A stretch of DNA of 64,000 nt, taken from Echinicola marina. Its GTDB lineage: Bacteria > Bacteroidota > Bacteroidia > Cytophagales > Cyclobacteriaceae. Positions 8,878 to 17,870 of this stretch are shown in pieces (the stretch's first letter is position 1; each line of letters starts with the position of its first letter). The stretch is from the NCBI RefSeq assembly GCF_020463795.1, contig NZ_CP080025.1:2093501-2157500 (forward strand). Reading direction: 5' to 3'. The notes beneath the pieces are model-generated. The model saw nothing but the letters and a program-made list of their open reading frames with translations. It ran no database searches and was not told the DNA's origin. The position numbers and the translations under genes were made by a program.

Positions 8878-9186
8878 GGTAATCCCTATTTATATTAAAT
8901 GTCGCTTTTTCAAATGGAGGCACAAAGTTATCCTTTTTTGTAAAAGCCTCCAAATGTTTATCAATGAATTATTTAACTAGAAGGGGTTCAGCCAACTAAT
9001 CCAGTGCAAAATTGTGAAAAAAATGCCGGATATCAGCAATAGAGGTGATAAAATTTGAAAGCTTGGAGTTTGATGGTCAGCTAAGAAGACTTGATCAAAA
9101 CGCTTTTTTATTGAAAAAGCCTCGTTTTCATCTAATATTGTTTTAATTTTTGTAGTTGAATAGAAGAATTATGTGAATAATTGCCC
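8878..9186. other. Divergent intergenic region, rpmE2 / wzi-like
   Basis: The left part holds the rpmE2 promoter. From about 8960 to 9186 the sequence is A+T-rich with no credible ORF. One imperfect dyad is visible around 9097-9126 (AAAACG plus CTTTTT pairing with AAAAAG and CGTTTT across a 3-base bulge), a possible control element of the wzi-like gene; no clear -7 box was found for that gene. Confidence 0.4.
8923..8954 (-). promoter_or_regulatory. Consensus Bacteroidota promoter of rpmE2
   Basis: On the minus strand TTTG (8951-8954), a 20-nt spacer and TAACTTTG (8923-8930) match the Bacteroidota primary-sigma consensus exactly. The pair TGGAGGC/GCCTCCA (8915-8921 with 8946-8952) forms a dyad that brackets the -7 box and could act as an operator. 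Confidence 0.75.
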
Positions 9187-10863
9187 ATGAAAAGATTTTT
9201 ACTATCTCTTACTGCTAGTGTTTTCCTGTTTCCATTTTGTTTTGCCCAGAGTGCTTATATTGATTTCAATAGGGATTATTACCATTTAATAGATCGTTAT
9301 GAAATTTTGGGAGGAAATTTTAACTCTTCCTTCCACACCGGCTATAAACCGTATAGAAGAGATGATGTGGCTGACTTTTTGGAAACCATCGATGAACAGT
9401 ATGTGTCTAAGGTGGATGCATTTAATATCAATTTCCTGAAAAACGATAATTGGGAATTTATAGAGGAGGAAACGGATTTTTCCAAGAAGCCATTGTGGAA
9501 AGCCTTATATAAAAAGCCTTCGGATTTTTATTATCACAGAGATAAGGTGGTAGATGTGCACGTCAATCCAGTGTTGTATTTCCGGGGAGGGAGGGATAGT
9601 GAACAGGATTTTATGAATTTCAAAAACTCTAGGGGTATTGCTGTCAGGGGGAGTGTGGATAGAAAAGTGGGTTTTTTCACCTATTTAAGTACCAATGAGG
9701 TGATCTTTCCCTCTTGGATAGATACCTACGCAAAGCATAACGGTGCAGTGCCAGGTGAAGGGTTTTGGAAGACTTATGGGGATCATGGTTATAGTTATTT
9801 TTCTGCAAGGGGCTATGTGACCGTTCAGGTCAGTAAGCATATTTCTGCCCAGATGGGCCATGATAGAAATTTTATTGGTGAGGGGTACAGGTCCATGGTG
9901 CTTTCTGATTTTTCCAATCCCTATATGTTTTTTAAACTGAACACAAGGGTATGGAAACTCCAGTTTACCAATACTTGGGCCCAGTTAAATGCAGATGTTT
10001 TTTTGGATAGAATAGGTAGACCTACCGATGGTAGGTATCCTAAGAAGTTTTTTAGTCTGCATCGCTTAGGTTTGAACTTGGGTAAAAAATTCAATATCGG
10101 CGTCTTTGAATCTGTAATGGCCAATAAGGCGGATTGGACTTATTTTAATCCGATTATATTTTACCGGTGGGTAGAACATCAATTAGGAACTCCCGATCAA
10201 GTAATGTTAGGGACGGATTTTAAATGGAATATGGCCAATTCCATGCAGTTTTATGGACAATTTGCTTTGGATGAATTTGTTTTTGGAGAATTTTTTGGAC
10301 AGGATGGAAAAAACTCTAGCAGAAATAAGCATGGTTTACAGCTAGGATATAAGTATATCAATGTATTCAATATTCCCAATTTGGATCTGCAGTTGGAGTA
10401 TAATCAAGCAAGGCCCTATACCTATCAGGAAAAGGAGGAATACCAGGCTTATACCAATTACCGTACTCCGCTAACCCATCCCAGAGGGGCTAATTTCAGG
10501 GAAATGATTGGTATTCTTCGTTACCAGCCGCTTCCAAAACTATCATTCAATTTTATAGGTGTTTACCATTATTATGGAGCAGATCCCAATGAGGAAACCA
10601 ATATGGGTGGTGATTTGTTGAAAAACAGATTGGAAGGAACTGATGGTTTGGGACTTTATGGGCATACCATAGGACAGGGGGTGGAAAGCAGGATGCTTAT
10701 TGGAAACTTTAGGGCTTCCTATATGCTGCGACATAATTTGTTTTTGGATGCGGGGCATAGTTATCGCAAGCATACAGCCCAAAATTTGGATAGTCCTGAA
10801 GTAAGTCAGTATTCGCAGCTATCCTTAAGACTGAATATAGCCAGAGAAGATTTTAATTATTAA
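9187..10863 (+). CDS. Wzi-like capsule assembly outer-membrane protein
   Basis: A 558-residue exported protein resembling the capsule assembly Wzi family, outer-membrane beta-barrels that help hold surface polysaccharide. The N-terminus MKRFLLSLTASVFLFPFCFAQ is a signal peptide with cleavage near residue 20. The rest is rich in aromatic, alternating strands, and the region SAQMGHDRNFIGEGYRSMVLSDFSNPY resembles the Wzi pattern of a conserved GxxxxFIGxGxRS block. I start at the ATG at 9187 because the earlier in-frame TTG at 9181 adds only two residues before the signal peptide. No capsule biosynthesis genes are adjacent, so the role in capsule attachment is inference. Confidence 0.75.
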   Translation: MKRFLLSLTASVFLFPFCFAQSAYIDFNRDYYHLIDRYEILGGNFNSSFHTGYKPYRRDDVADFLETIDEQYVSKVDAFNINFLKNDNWEFIEEETDFSKKPLWKALYKKPSDFYYHRDKVVDVHVNPVLYFRGGRDSEQDFMNFKNSRGIAVRGSVDRKVGFFTYLSTNEVIFPSWIDTYAKHNGAVPGEGFWKTYGDHGYSYFSARGYVTVQVSKHISAQMGHDRNFIGEGYRSMVLSDFSNPYMFFKLNTRVWKLQFTNTWAQLNADVFLDRIGRPTDGRYPKKFFSLHRLGLNLGKKFNIGVFESVMANKADWTYFNPIIFYRWVEHQLGTPDQVMLGTDFKWNMANSMQFYGQFALDEFVFGEFFGQDGKNSSRNKHGLQLGYKYINVFNIPNLDLQLEYNQARPYTYQEKEEYQAYTNYRTPLTHPRGANFREMIGILRYQPLPKLSFNFIGVYHYYGADPNEETNMGGDLLKNRLEGTDGLGLYGHTIGQGVESRMLIGNFRASYMLRHNLFLDAGHSYRKHTAQNLDSPEVSQYSQLSLRLNIAREDFNY

Positions 10864-10894
10864 ACAAAAGTGGAGGAGGTTTTTTCCTAAGTAC

Positions 10895-12727
10895 ATGAGG
10901 ACCTATTTAAGAATTCTGGCCTATGCCAGACCATACAGACAATATTTTCCTTTTTATATAGTATATGCATTTCTGGCAATCATTTTTGGTTTGCTAAATT
11001 TCACTTTGCTCAAACCCTTGTTTGATGTGATTTTTGAACAGGTGAATCCGGAAGAGCTGGAAAAATATGCCCATCAGCCCGATTTTTCTTTTACCATAGA
11101 TTATTTTATGCACCTTTTTAACCATTATTTTATTCAGGTAGCAGAAATGCATGGGAAGTTTGGGACTTTGGTTTATGTCTGTATTATTATCGTGGTTTCG
11201 GTATTCCTCTCCAATCTATTTACGTATTTGTCTGGAGTGGTTCTGGCCAAGGTGCGTGCTGATGTGATCAAAAAGATGCGTATGAATGTCTTTGATCAGG
11301 TGAGTCGAATGCATATCGGTTATTTTTCCAATGAGCGGAAAGGAGACCTGATGTCCAAAATGACCAATGATATTCAAGAAGTAGAAAATAGCGTGGTTCA
11401 ATCTCTGAGGGTTGTTTTTAGAGAACCTGTTACCATTATTTTATACTTTGGAGCCTTGTTTTTTATGTCAGTAAAGCTGACCATTTTTACTATTTTGATT
11501 ATTCCGATTTCAGGGGCATTGATTGGAGGGATTACCAAGCGACTGAAAAAGAAGGCCATTGAAAGCCAAGAGTCATTGGGGAGGATTGTAAATATTTTGG
11601 ATGAAACCATAGGGGGAATGCGTGTGGTGAAAGCCTTTGGTGCAAGGAATTATGTTTATGATAAATTTGACGAGGAGACAGGAAAGTATTCTTCTATTAA
11701 TGTTTCAATGGCACGCAGGAATGAGCTGGCCTCTCCAATGTCTCAGTTTTTGGGCGTTTTTGTTGTGGCAGGTATCCTTTTGTATGGAGGCAGTTTGGTT
11801 CTTAATAATGCTTCAGATTTAAGTGCCAGTGAATTTTTGGCTTATATTATTTTATTTACTCAGGTACTTAATCCTGCAAAGGAAATTTCTAGAGCCATGA
11901 GTACCATTCAAAGGGGCTTGGCATCTGCAGAAAGAATTTTTAAGGTGATAGATACTCCTTCGGAAATCCAAGATGCAGTATCTCCCAGATCTCTTGCTCA
12001 ATTCAATAGTAAGGTGGAGTTTGATCATGTCAATTTTGGATACGAGCATGTGTTGGTATTAAAGGATATTCATTTTACCTTAGAGAAGGGGAAAACCATC
12101 GCTTTGGTGGGGCCATCCGGGGGAGGGAAATCTACTATTGCTGATTTATTGCCTAGGTTTTATGATCCTCTTGATGGCATCGTGAAGTTAGATGGAGTGA
12201 ACATCAAGGATTACAAAATTGCTGATTTGAGAAACTTAGTAGGGATTGTTACCCAAGAGTCAATACTGTTTAATGATACAGTATTTAATAATATTGCTTT
12301 TGGGCTGAAAGATGTGTCCATGGATGCGGTGATAAAGGCTGCAAAGATTGCCAATGCGCATGAGTTTATAGAGAAATTGGAGGAGGGGTATCAGACCAAT
12401 ATTGGAGAACGTGGCAGTAAATTGTCTGGCGGGCAAAGGCAGCGGTTGAGTATTGCACGGGCAGTTTTGAAAAATCCACCTATCCTGATACTGGATGAAG
12501 CCACTTCAGCATTGGACTCCGAGTCGGAACGTTTGGTGCAGGAAGCATTGACCAATTTGATGAGTCATAGGACTACACTGGTGATTGCGCACCGCTTAAG
12601 CACCATACAGCATGCTGATGAGATATTGGTGATACAGCAAGGTGAAATAGTGGAAAGAGGAACGCATGAGAGCCTGATGGAAAAAGAAGGTTTGTACAAG
12701 AAGCTTTCCTCAATGCAGTCAGTTTAG
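10895..12727 (+). CDS. MsbA-like homodimeric ABC exporter (membrane + ATPase fusion)
   Basis: A 610-residue ABC half-transporter with an N-terminal six-helix exporter domain (about residues 1-340) and a C-terminal ATPase. The ATPase has a full set of motifs: Walker A GPSGGGKST, signature LSGGQRQRLSIARA, Walker B ILILDEATSALD with the catalytic Glu, and the switch His in VIAHRLST. It should therefore work as a homodimer. The closest broad class is MsbA/LmrA-like lipid or multidrug flippase; it may be the lipid A flippase but the substrate is not shown. It follows the wzi-like gene by 31 bases, consistent with one envelope-related transcript. Confidence 0.9.
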   Translation: MRTYLRILAYARPYRQYFPFYIVYAFLAIIFGLLNFTLLKPLFDVIFEQVNPEELEKYAHQPDFSFTIDYFMHLFNHYFIQVAEMHGKFGTLVYVCIIIVVSVFLSNLFTYLSGVVLAKVRADVIKKMRMNVFDQVSRMHIGYFSNERKGDLMSKMTNDIQEVENSVVQSLRVVFREPVTIILYFGALFFMSVKLTIFTILIIPISGALIGGITKRLKKKAIESQESLGRIVNILDETIGGMRVVKAFGARNYVYDKFDEETGKYSSINVSMARRNELASPMSQFLGVFVVAGILLYGGSLVLNNASDLSASEFLAYIILFTQVLNPAKEISRAMSTIQRGLASAERIFKVIDTPSEIQDAVSPRSLAQFNSKVEFDHVNFGYEHVLVLKDIHFTLEKGKTIALVGPSGGGKSTIADLLPRFYDPLDGIVKLDGVNIKDYKIADLRNLVGIVTQESILFNDTVFNNIAFGLKDVSMDAVIKAAKIANAHEFIEKLEEGYQTNIGERGSKLSGGQRQRLSIARAVLKNPPILILDEATSALDSESERLVQEALTNLMSHRTTLVIAHRLSTIQHADEILVIQQGEIVERGTHESLMEKEGLYKKLSSMQSV

Positions 12728-12759
12728 TATATTAGTTAGTAAAACCCAATTTTAAACAT

Positions 12760-13125
12760 ATGAAAAAAATAACAAGCATATTTCAGCTTTTGGTAGCGCT
12801 ATTTTTTGGAGTTGCATTGGTCTTCTTTTTAGCGTTTGATAGTGTGAAAAACGGCTTCAATATCGAGGAGCTTACCGCTGGGAAAGTGGTGGTTTGGATG
12901 CTGGTCGGATTTGTGATTTATTTGTTGGCTTGGTTATTTCAAAGCATGTATGCTGGCGGGCTTAATAAAAAGATCATGAAAATGGAAAGTGAAAATAATA
13001 GCTTAAAAGCCAAACTTTATGATATCGAACAAGGAAAGAAATCAAGGGTGGGTGAAGAGGTGACGAATGCTTCAGAGGAGGAAAAGGATTCCTCAGTGAT
13101 TAAGCCCCGTCAAAACATCAAATAG
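12760..13125 (+). CDS. Small two-helix membrane protein with coiled coil
   Basis: A 121-residue protein of unknown function. It has two membrane segments (about residues 7-26 and 42-62) and then a basic, heptad-like stretch (about 70-92; KKIMKMESENNSLKAKLYDIEQ) and an acidic, disordered tail. This arrangement is like LapA-type (DUF1049) membrane proteins, but the similarity is structural and I do not claim membership. It follows the MsbA-like gene by 32 bases and is followed by a strong terminator, so the wzi-like, MsbA-like and this gene probably form one transcript. Confidence 0.75.
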   Translation: MKKITSIFQLLVALFFGVALVFFLAFDSVKNGFNIEELTAGKVVVWMLVGFVIYLLAWLFQSMYAGGLNKKIMKMESENNSLKAKLYDIEQGKKSRVGEEVTNASEEEKDSSVIKPRQNIK

Positions 13126-13162
13126 TAGAAAGTAAAACACTAGTATAATAATTAGTATATTA

Positions 13163-13191
13163 GGAAATCTCGAAAAGAGATTTCCTTTTTT
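13163..13191 (+). terminator. Rho-independent terminator after the small membrane protein
   Basis: A perfect 9-base-pair stem GGAAATCTC/GAGATTTCC (13163-13171 with 13177-13185), a GAAAA loop, and a run of six T directly after. It separates the upstream transcript from yifB. Confidence 0.9.
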
Positions 13192-13213
13192 ATTATCAAG
13201 AATAAATTATCAA

Positions 13214-14752
13214 ATGGTAGCTAAAACTTTTGGAAGCACGGTGTCCGGAGTCGATGCCAAGCTGATTACAATAGAAGTAAATGTAGGTCAGGGAACAAGT
13301 TTTTATATGGTAGGCCTACCGGACAGTGCGGTAAAGGAAAGCCAGCAAAGGGTGGAATCAGCCTTGAAATATTTTGGTTATAGGATGCCCCGGCAAAAAG
13401 TAGTTGTCAATTTGGCCCCGGCAGATATCCGTAAAGAGGGCTCAGCTTATGATCTTCCCATTGCCATGGGGATATTAAAAGCATCTGAGCAGGTCGGCTT
13501 TCCGGAATTGGAGCAGTATGTCATCATGGGCGAATTGTCCCTAGATGGTCAGCTAAGGCCTATCAAGGGCGTATTGCCCATAGCCATAGAAGCAAGAAGG
13601 TCAGGTTTCAAGGGGGTGATCTTACCTAAAATGAATGCTTCGGAAGCCTCTATCGTTAATAATTTGGATGTGATCGGTGTAGAGACCTTGGAAGAGGCAA
13701 TAGGTTTTTTGGATGGGGAATTGGAGATCGAACCATTGGTGACCGATACTCGGGACATATTTTACCACAGCCTGGAGGATTACGAATTTGACTTTGCGGA
13801 TGTCCAAGGGCAGGACAATATCAAAAGGGCCATGGAGATAGCCGCAGCAGGAGGCCATAATGTGGTGATGATTGGCCCTCCAGGTGCTGGTAAAACCATG
13901 TTGGCCAAAAGGCTGCCTTCCATTTTACCTCCTTTGACTTTACAGGAAGCTTTGGAAACCACTAAAATTCATTCTGTCGCAGGAAGACTAGGAAATGAAG
14001 CAACACTTATAGCACAAAGACCTTTTCGCTCTCCCCATCATACCATAAGTGATGTGGCGTTGGTCGGTGGAGGGGGCAATCCCCAGCCGGGAGAAATCTC
14101 CCTTTCGCATAATGGGGTGCTATTTTTAGATGAATTGCCGGAGTTTAAAAGGACGGTGCTTGAGGTAATGCGCCAACCTCTGGAAGAGCGTAAGGTAACC
14201 ATCAGCCGGGCAAAAGTCTCTGTGGACTATCCTGCTAATTTTATGTTGATTGCCAGCATGAACCCATGCCCATGTGGCTATTATAATCATCCTGATAAGG
14301 AGTGTGTTTGCGCACCAGGGGTAGTTCAGCGATATTTGAACAAGGTAAGCGGTCCCTTATTGGATAGGATTGATCTGCATGTGGAGGTAACCCCCGTGAA
14401 GTTTGAAGAAATGACTTCCATGAATAAGGCAGAAGACAGTTCCTCTATTAGGGAAAGGGTGATTGCGGGAAGGGAAATGCAGGTGAAACGTTTTGAAGAG
14501 CATAAAGATATCTACTGCAATGCCATGATGCCATCGCATTTGGTTAAAGAAGTGTGTCAGATCAATGAAGGAGGAAAAAAACTGCTGAAAACCGCTATGG
14601 AAAGATTGGGGTTGTCTGCCCGAGCTTATGATAGGATCTTGAAAGTAGCGAGGACGATAGCGGATTTGTCAGGAAGTGAGCAGATTAAAGTAGAACATCT
14701 GGCAGAGGCTATTCAGTACAGAAGTTTGGATCGTGAAGGATGGGCAGGTTAA
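13214..14752 (+). CDS. YifB/ComM family Mg-chelatase-like AAA+ ATPase
   Basis: A 512-residue AAA+ protein of the ComM/YifB family; ComM is a DNA branch-migration helicase acting in natural transformation (established in Vibrio and Haemophilus). Domains in order: an N-terminal S5-like/Lon-protease-like fold (1-170), the Mg-chelatase AAA+ core with Walker A GPPGAGKT at 221-228 and Walker B LFLDELPEF, a cysteine-rich CPCGYYNHPDKECVC insert that may bind zinc, and a C-terminal lid (AYDRILKVARTIADLSGS). Length is normal. No other competence genes are nearby. Confidence 0.92.
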   Translation: MVAKTFGSTVSGVDAKLITIEVNVGQGTSFYMVGLPDSAVKESQQRVESALKYFGYRMPRQKVVVNLAPADIRKEGSAYDLPIAMGILKASEQVGFPELEQYVIMGELSLDGQLRPIKGVLPIAIEARRSGFKGVILPKMNASEASIVNNLDVIGVETLEEAIGFLDGELEIEPLVTDTRDIFYHSLEDYEFDFADVQGQDNIKRAMEIAAAGGHNVVMIGPPGAGKTMLAKRLPSILPPLTLQEALETTKIHSVAGRLGNEATLIAQRPFRSPHHTISDVALVGGGGNPQPGEISLSHNGVLFLDELPEFKRTVLEVMRQPLEERKVTISRAKVSVDYPANFMLIASMNPCPCGYYNHPDKECVCAPGVVQRYLNKVSGPLLDRIDLHVEVTPVKFEEMTSMNKAEDSSSIRERVIAGREMQVKRFEEHKDIYCNAMMPSHLVKEVCQINEGGKKLLKTAMERLGLSARAYDRILKVARTIADLSGSEQIKVEHLAEAIQYRSLDREGWAG

Positions 14753-15174
14753 AACAAAATTTTCAATAAGTTTTGAGCTAAATTTGAATAATTATATGAT
14801 TAGAAAAATGATATTATATTTCCAGTATTTGTATTTTGAAAAAGTAGTATTGAAATATTCTTATAAAATTATTGTACTTTAATGATTGTTAAGTTTTGCA
14901 AATAAATATGAAATGCTTTTATTTGCAGACAAAGTTGTTGTCACCCTTATATATACAATCCAACTAATTCAACACACTTTTTTCTTTAGAAAGTCAGTTA
15001 AAGAAAGGGGCCATCCGCTTAAGCGGATGGCTTTGTTGTTTTGACCCGAAATTATTCTTTTTGGGTACAATCATAGGGTAAATGCAAAAAATGGAGAGAA
15101 AGAATATTCAGATCAAGCCTGGCCTGAAAATAGGTTGTTAATCGCTTACCTTTCTCATAATAATTCAATTTCGA
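14753..15174. other. Convergent intergenic region with hairpins; possible small RNA
   Basis: About 420 bases without a credible ORF between yifB and the trans-sulfuration gene. It holds three local dyads: GCAAATAAA/TTTATTTGC (14898-14906 with 14918-14926), GACAA/TTGTC (14928-14942) and the strong GC-rich palindrome at 15011-15032. The distance of about 260 bases from the yifB stop to that terminator-like palindrome leaves room for an independent small RNA ending there, but no matching promoter is clear. Confidence 0.35.
15011..15042. terminator. Perfect 22-base palindrome, likely bidirectional terminator
   Basis: The arms GCCATCCGCTT/AAGCGGATGGC form an uninterrupted inverted repeat at 15011-15032. 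On the plus strand it is followed by TTTGTTGTTTT, on the minus strand by CCCCTTTCTTT. It sits between converging genes and may end either transcript, or a small RNA. Confidence 0.7.
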
Positions 15175-16287
15175 TTAGTTCTTGATTTTTTTGAAAGCCT
15201 GTTCTAGGTCTTCTAGAAGGTCTTCCAAATGTTCCAGGCCGACAGAAACACGGATAAGATTTTGCGGGGTTTTGGTATCGGGGCCTTCTACTGCAGCTCT
15301 TCTTTCAATAAGGCTTTCCACACCGCCCAAGCTAGTAGCATTACTGAAGAATTTGAGGTGGGAGATGAATTTGTCCGCATTTTCCGGTCCTCCTTTTATT
15401 AGAAAAGAAAGGATTCCCCCAAAACCAGTCATTTGATTTGCGGCTATCTGATGACCGGGATGCTGTGTTAATCCTGGATAAAAGACATTTTCGACCATTG
15501 GATGCTGATTCAAGAAGGTGGCGATAATCCCAGCATGCTCGGCATGGCCTTTCATTCTATAGGCCAAGGTTTTTATGCTTCTGGTTAGGTAATAGCAGTC
15601 AAAAGGAGAAGGGACCGCTCCCCCGGTTTTTTGAACATTTAGTATTTGATCCCAAAACTTATTTTCCTCTTTTGTAATCAATGCCCCTCCAAGAATATCA
15701 CTGTGCCCCCCGAGGTATTTGGTCGTACTATGCATCACCATATCGGCTCCTAGTTTCAAAGGATTTTGGAATACAGGAGTGGCGAAGGTATTGTCGCAAA
15801 TAGAGATAATATCATTTTCCCTAGCCAATTTACATAGGGCCTTGATGTCACTGATTTTTAGTAATGGATTGGAAGGACTTTCTATCCAAATGAGTTTAGT
15901 ATTGGGTTGAAGGCTTTTTTTGAGTTTTTGGCTATAACTAAGGTCAATGAATGTAACTTCCAGCTTATCATGGAATATTTCAACCAACTGTTTTTTGAGA
16001 CCATGGTACATGTCTGATGGGGCGATTACATGGCTTCCGTGAGGGAGAGCTTGAAAAACAGCCATTCCTGCGGCATTTCCTGAAGAGAAGGCTGCAGCGG
16101 ATTTTCCCATTTCAAGTTTGGCCAATAGATTTTCCAGGGCCATTCTATTGGGATTATTGGCTCGGGAATATATCAGGGAATCTTTTTGGTGTTCAAAAGT
16201 GGTGGATAGGGTAATGGGTTGAACTACCGGTCTGTGGCTGTCCGTTATCAAATTCCCTCCATGAATGGCTATGGTCTCGAATTTCAT
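15175..16287 (-). CDS. PLP-dependent trans-sulfuration enzyme (cystathionine gamma-synthase/lyase type)
   Basis: A 370-residue fold-type I PLP enzyme of the Cys/Met metabolism family. The start MKFETIAIHGG, the YSRANNPNRMALENLLAKLE block, the phosphate-binding SSGNAAGMA, the aspartate in CDNTFATP, and the PLP lysine Lys190 in HSTTKYLGGHSD are all present, with SVGLEHLEDLLEDLEQA at the end. I start at the ATG at 16287; a TTG three codons earlier adds nothing conserved. Family members include cystathionine gamma-synthase, cystathionine beta/gamma-lyase and methionine gamma-lyase; sequence alone does not separate them safely. It is a monocistronic gene. Confidence 0.88.
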   Translation of the reverse strand: MKFETIAIHGGNLITDSHRPVVQPITLSTTFEHQKDSLIYSRANNPNRMALENLLAKLEMGKSAAAFSSGNAAGMAVFQALPHGSHVIAPSDMYHGLKKQLVEIFHDKLEVTFIDLSYSQKLKKSLQPNTKLIWIESPSNPLLKISDIKALCKLARENDIISICDNTFATPVFQNPLKLGADMVMHSTTKYLGGHSDILGGALITKEENKFWDQILNVQKTGGAVPSPFDCYYLTRSIKTLAYRMKGHAEHAGIIATFLNQHPMVENVFYPGLTQHPGHQIAANQMTGFGGILSFLIKGGPENADKFISHLKFFSNATSLGGVESLIERRAAVEGPDTKTPQNLIRVSVGLEHLEDLLEDLEQAFKKIKN

Positions 16288-16581
16288 GATTGTCAATTTT
16301 ATTTAAAATTAATGAATTTGGACCAAAGTGGGGTAAGATTTAGTTATCTGCTCATGGCTAATTAAGAAAATTGTAGGTGATCAGCTTTAATAAGTAGATT
16401 TAAGAGCCATGGGCTGCTGATTTGTATTTTGGAGTTAGGGAGACATTTGTTTAAAAGTGGTCTTATGATTGTAAGAATAAGTGTCCCATCCATTAGAATT
16501 TTTAAATTGTAATAAGAAAAATAGCAAGGCTTTCCAACCATTTCCAATAAAACAGCCTCTTTATAGTGGAAACCGATTAGA

Positions 16582-17112
16582 ATGAAGTCAATTTTTGAAA
16601 AAGATCTTATTGCTGCATGTATAAGGCAGGATCGAAAAGCCCAGTTTGAGCTCTTCGAGCGATATAAGGTGGCCTTGTATTCCACAGTGTATAGAATTTT
16701 GGATGATGAGGCTGAGGCACATGATGCCCTACAAGAATCCTTTATTGAGATATTCAAGGGGATTAAAAAATTTAGGGGGGAGAGTACTTTGGGTGCATGG
16801 ATGAAAAAAATAGCAGTGAGAAAAGCGATTCATATGGCGAAAAAACGGATATATTTTTCATCATTGGATCAGGTGGATGCCTTTTCTGAAGCAGGTGTTC
16901 TTGATGGTTGGATAGATGGGGAAATGCTGGATCAAGCCATAAGGAAATTGCCGGTGGGATGTAGAAGTGTCTTTTTGATGATAGAAGTGGAGGGGTTTAA
17001 GCATGCAGAATGTGCCCAAATGCTGTCTATTTCAGAAAGTACTTCCAAGTCCCAGCTGTTTTATGCTAAAAAGTTATTACGAGAAAGTTTAAATCAAGTA
17101 CTGAAGGCATGA
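16582..17112 (+). CDS. ECF-type RNA polymerase sigma factor
   Basis: A 176-residue sigma-70 family factor of the extracytoplasmic function group: region 2 (about residues 10-80, FELFERYKVALYSTVYRILDDEAEAHDALQESFIEIF) and region 4 (about 115-170, IRKLPVGCRSVFLMIEVEGFKHAECAQML) with no region 1 or 3. It would direct RNA polymerase to a small set of envelope genes. Its stop overlaps the next gene by 4 bases (ATGA), and the next product is a single-pass membrane protein, the usual position of an anti-sigma factor. Confidence 0.93.
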   Translation: MKSIFEKDLIAACIRQDRKAQFELFERYKVALYSTVYRILDDEAEAHDALQESFIEIFKGIKKFRGESTLGAWMKKIAVRKAIHMAKKRIYFSSLDQVDAFSEAGVLDGWIDGEMLDQAIRKLPVGCRSVFLMIEVEGFKHAECAQMLSISESTSKSQLFYAKKLLRESLNQVLKA

Positions 17113-17810
17113 AAGAGAATTTTGATTTACCGGAATTTCAGCCCAATAAGAATTTTTGGGATAAACTGGAAAGCGAAAGAAGCTTTGAAAAGCAATTGTC
17201 CAGAGAATTGCCGCATTTGCCTTTAGTCGCTCCCAAGGAGGAGGCTTGGCAAGGAATCGAGGAGGAATTGAATAATCAGCATTCAATCCGTCCTTTTTGG
17301 ATAGGCGTAGCTGCGGTTTTCCTTGTTATGGTGGTGGCTTATATACTCTTCATGACGATAAAAATGGACTCTTTTTCCAATGATCAGGAATTTCTTTTGA
17401 CCAATACTTATTCCGAGATGGAAATTCCGTTAAAAGTGCCAAAGATGAATAAGCTGAAAGTTACATCGGTTCCGGCAGTAAAAGAAACGGCAGTACAGAA
17501 AGCCCCAAAGGAAAATTTCATGATCAAAAAGGAAATAGCATTAGGTGAAATAGAAGTTCCCGAATTGTCCATGCCCGTGTTTATTACAGCAGCGCCATTG
17601 GCTGTGAATGAGCGCCCAAGGCCTGTTCAAGAGGATGAAACCGCGGAGGAAAGCTTTCATGAGGTAAGGGTTTCATGGGGGATTAATGAGAAGATCAAGA
17701 TCAATACAGCTTATTCAGCTAAAAATAAACGCATTGATACAGAAAGGGAGCTGAGTAAGTTGAGAAGCAATCCTGGGAAGCTTGTTTTGAGGTTTTCCAA
17801 TGGGCAATGA
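17109..17810 (+). CDS. Single-pass membrane protein, putative anti-sigma partner
   Basis: A 233-residue protein of no recognised family. An acidic cytoplasmic N-terminus of about 60 residues is followed by one membrane segment (about 63-84, PFWIGVAAVFLVMVVAYILF) and a periplasmic region of about 145 residues. The topology and the ATGA coupling to the ECF sigma gene suggest an anti-sigma factor; no clear zinc-finger (HxxxCxxC) motif is present, so this is inference from position. The C-terminal stretch SWGINEKIKINTAYSAKNK is unusual and may interact with an envelope partner. Confidence 0.75.
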   Translation: MKENFDLPEFQPNKNFWDKLESERSFEKQLSRELPHLPLVAPKEEAWQGIEEELNNQHSIRPFWIGVAAVFLVMVVAYILFMTIKMDSFSNDQEFLLTNTYSEMEIPLKVPKMNKLKVTSVPAVKETAVQKAPKENFMIKKEIALGEIEVPELSMPVFITAAPLAVNERPRPVQEDETAEESFHEVRVSWGINEKIKINTAYSAKNKRIDTERELSKLRSNPGKLVLRFSNGQ

Positions 17811-17870
17811 AATTGACATTTTTTTTGGTTTCCAACTAAATGAATTAATCATAAAAAAAGATAAGAAAAA

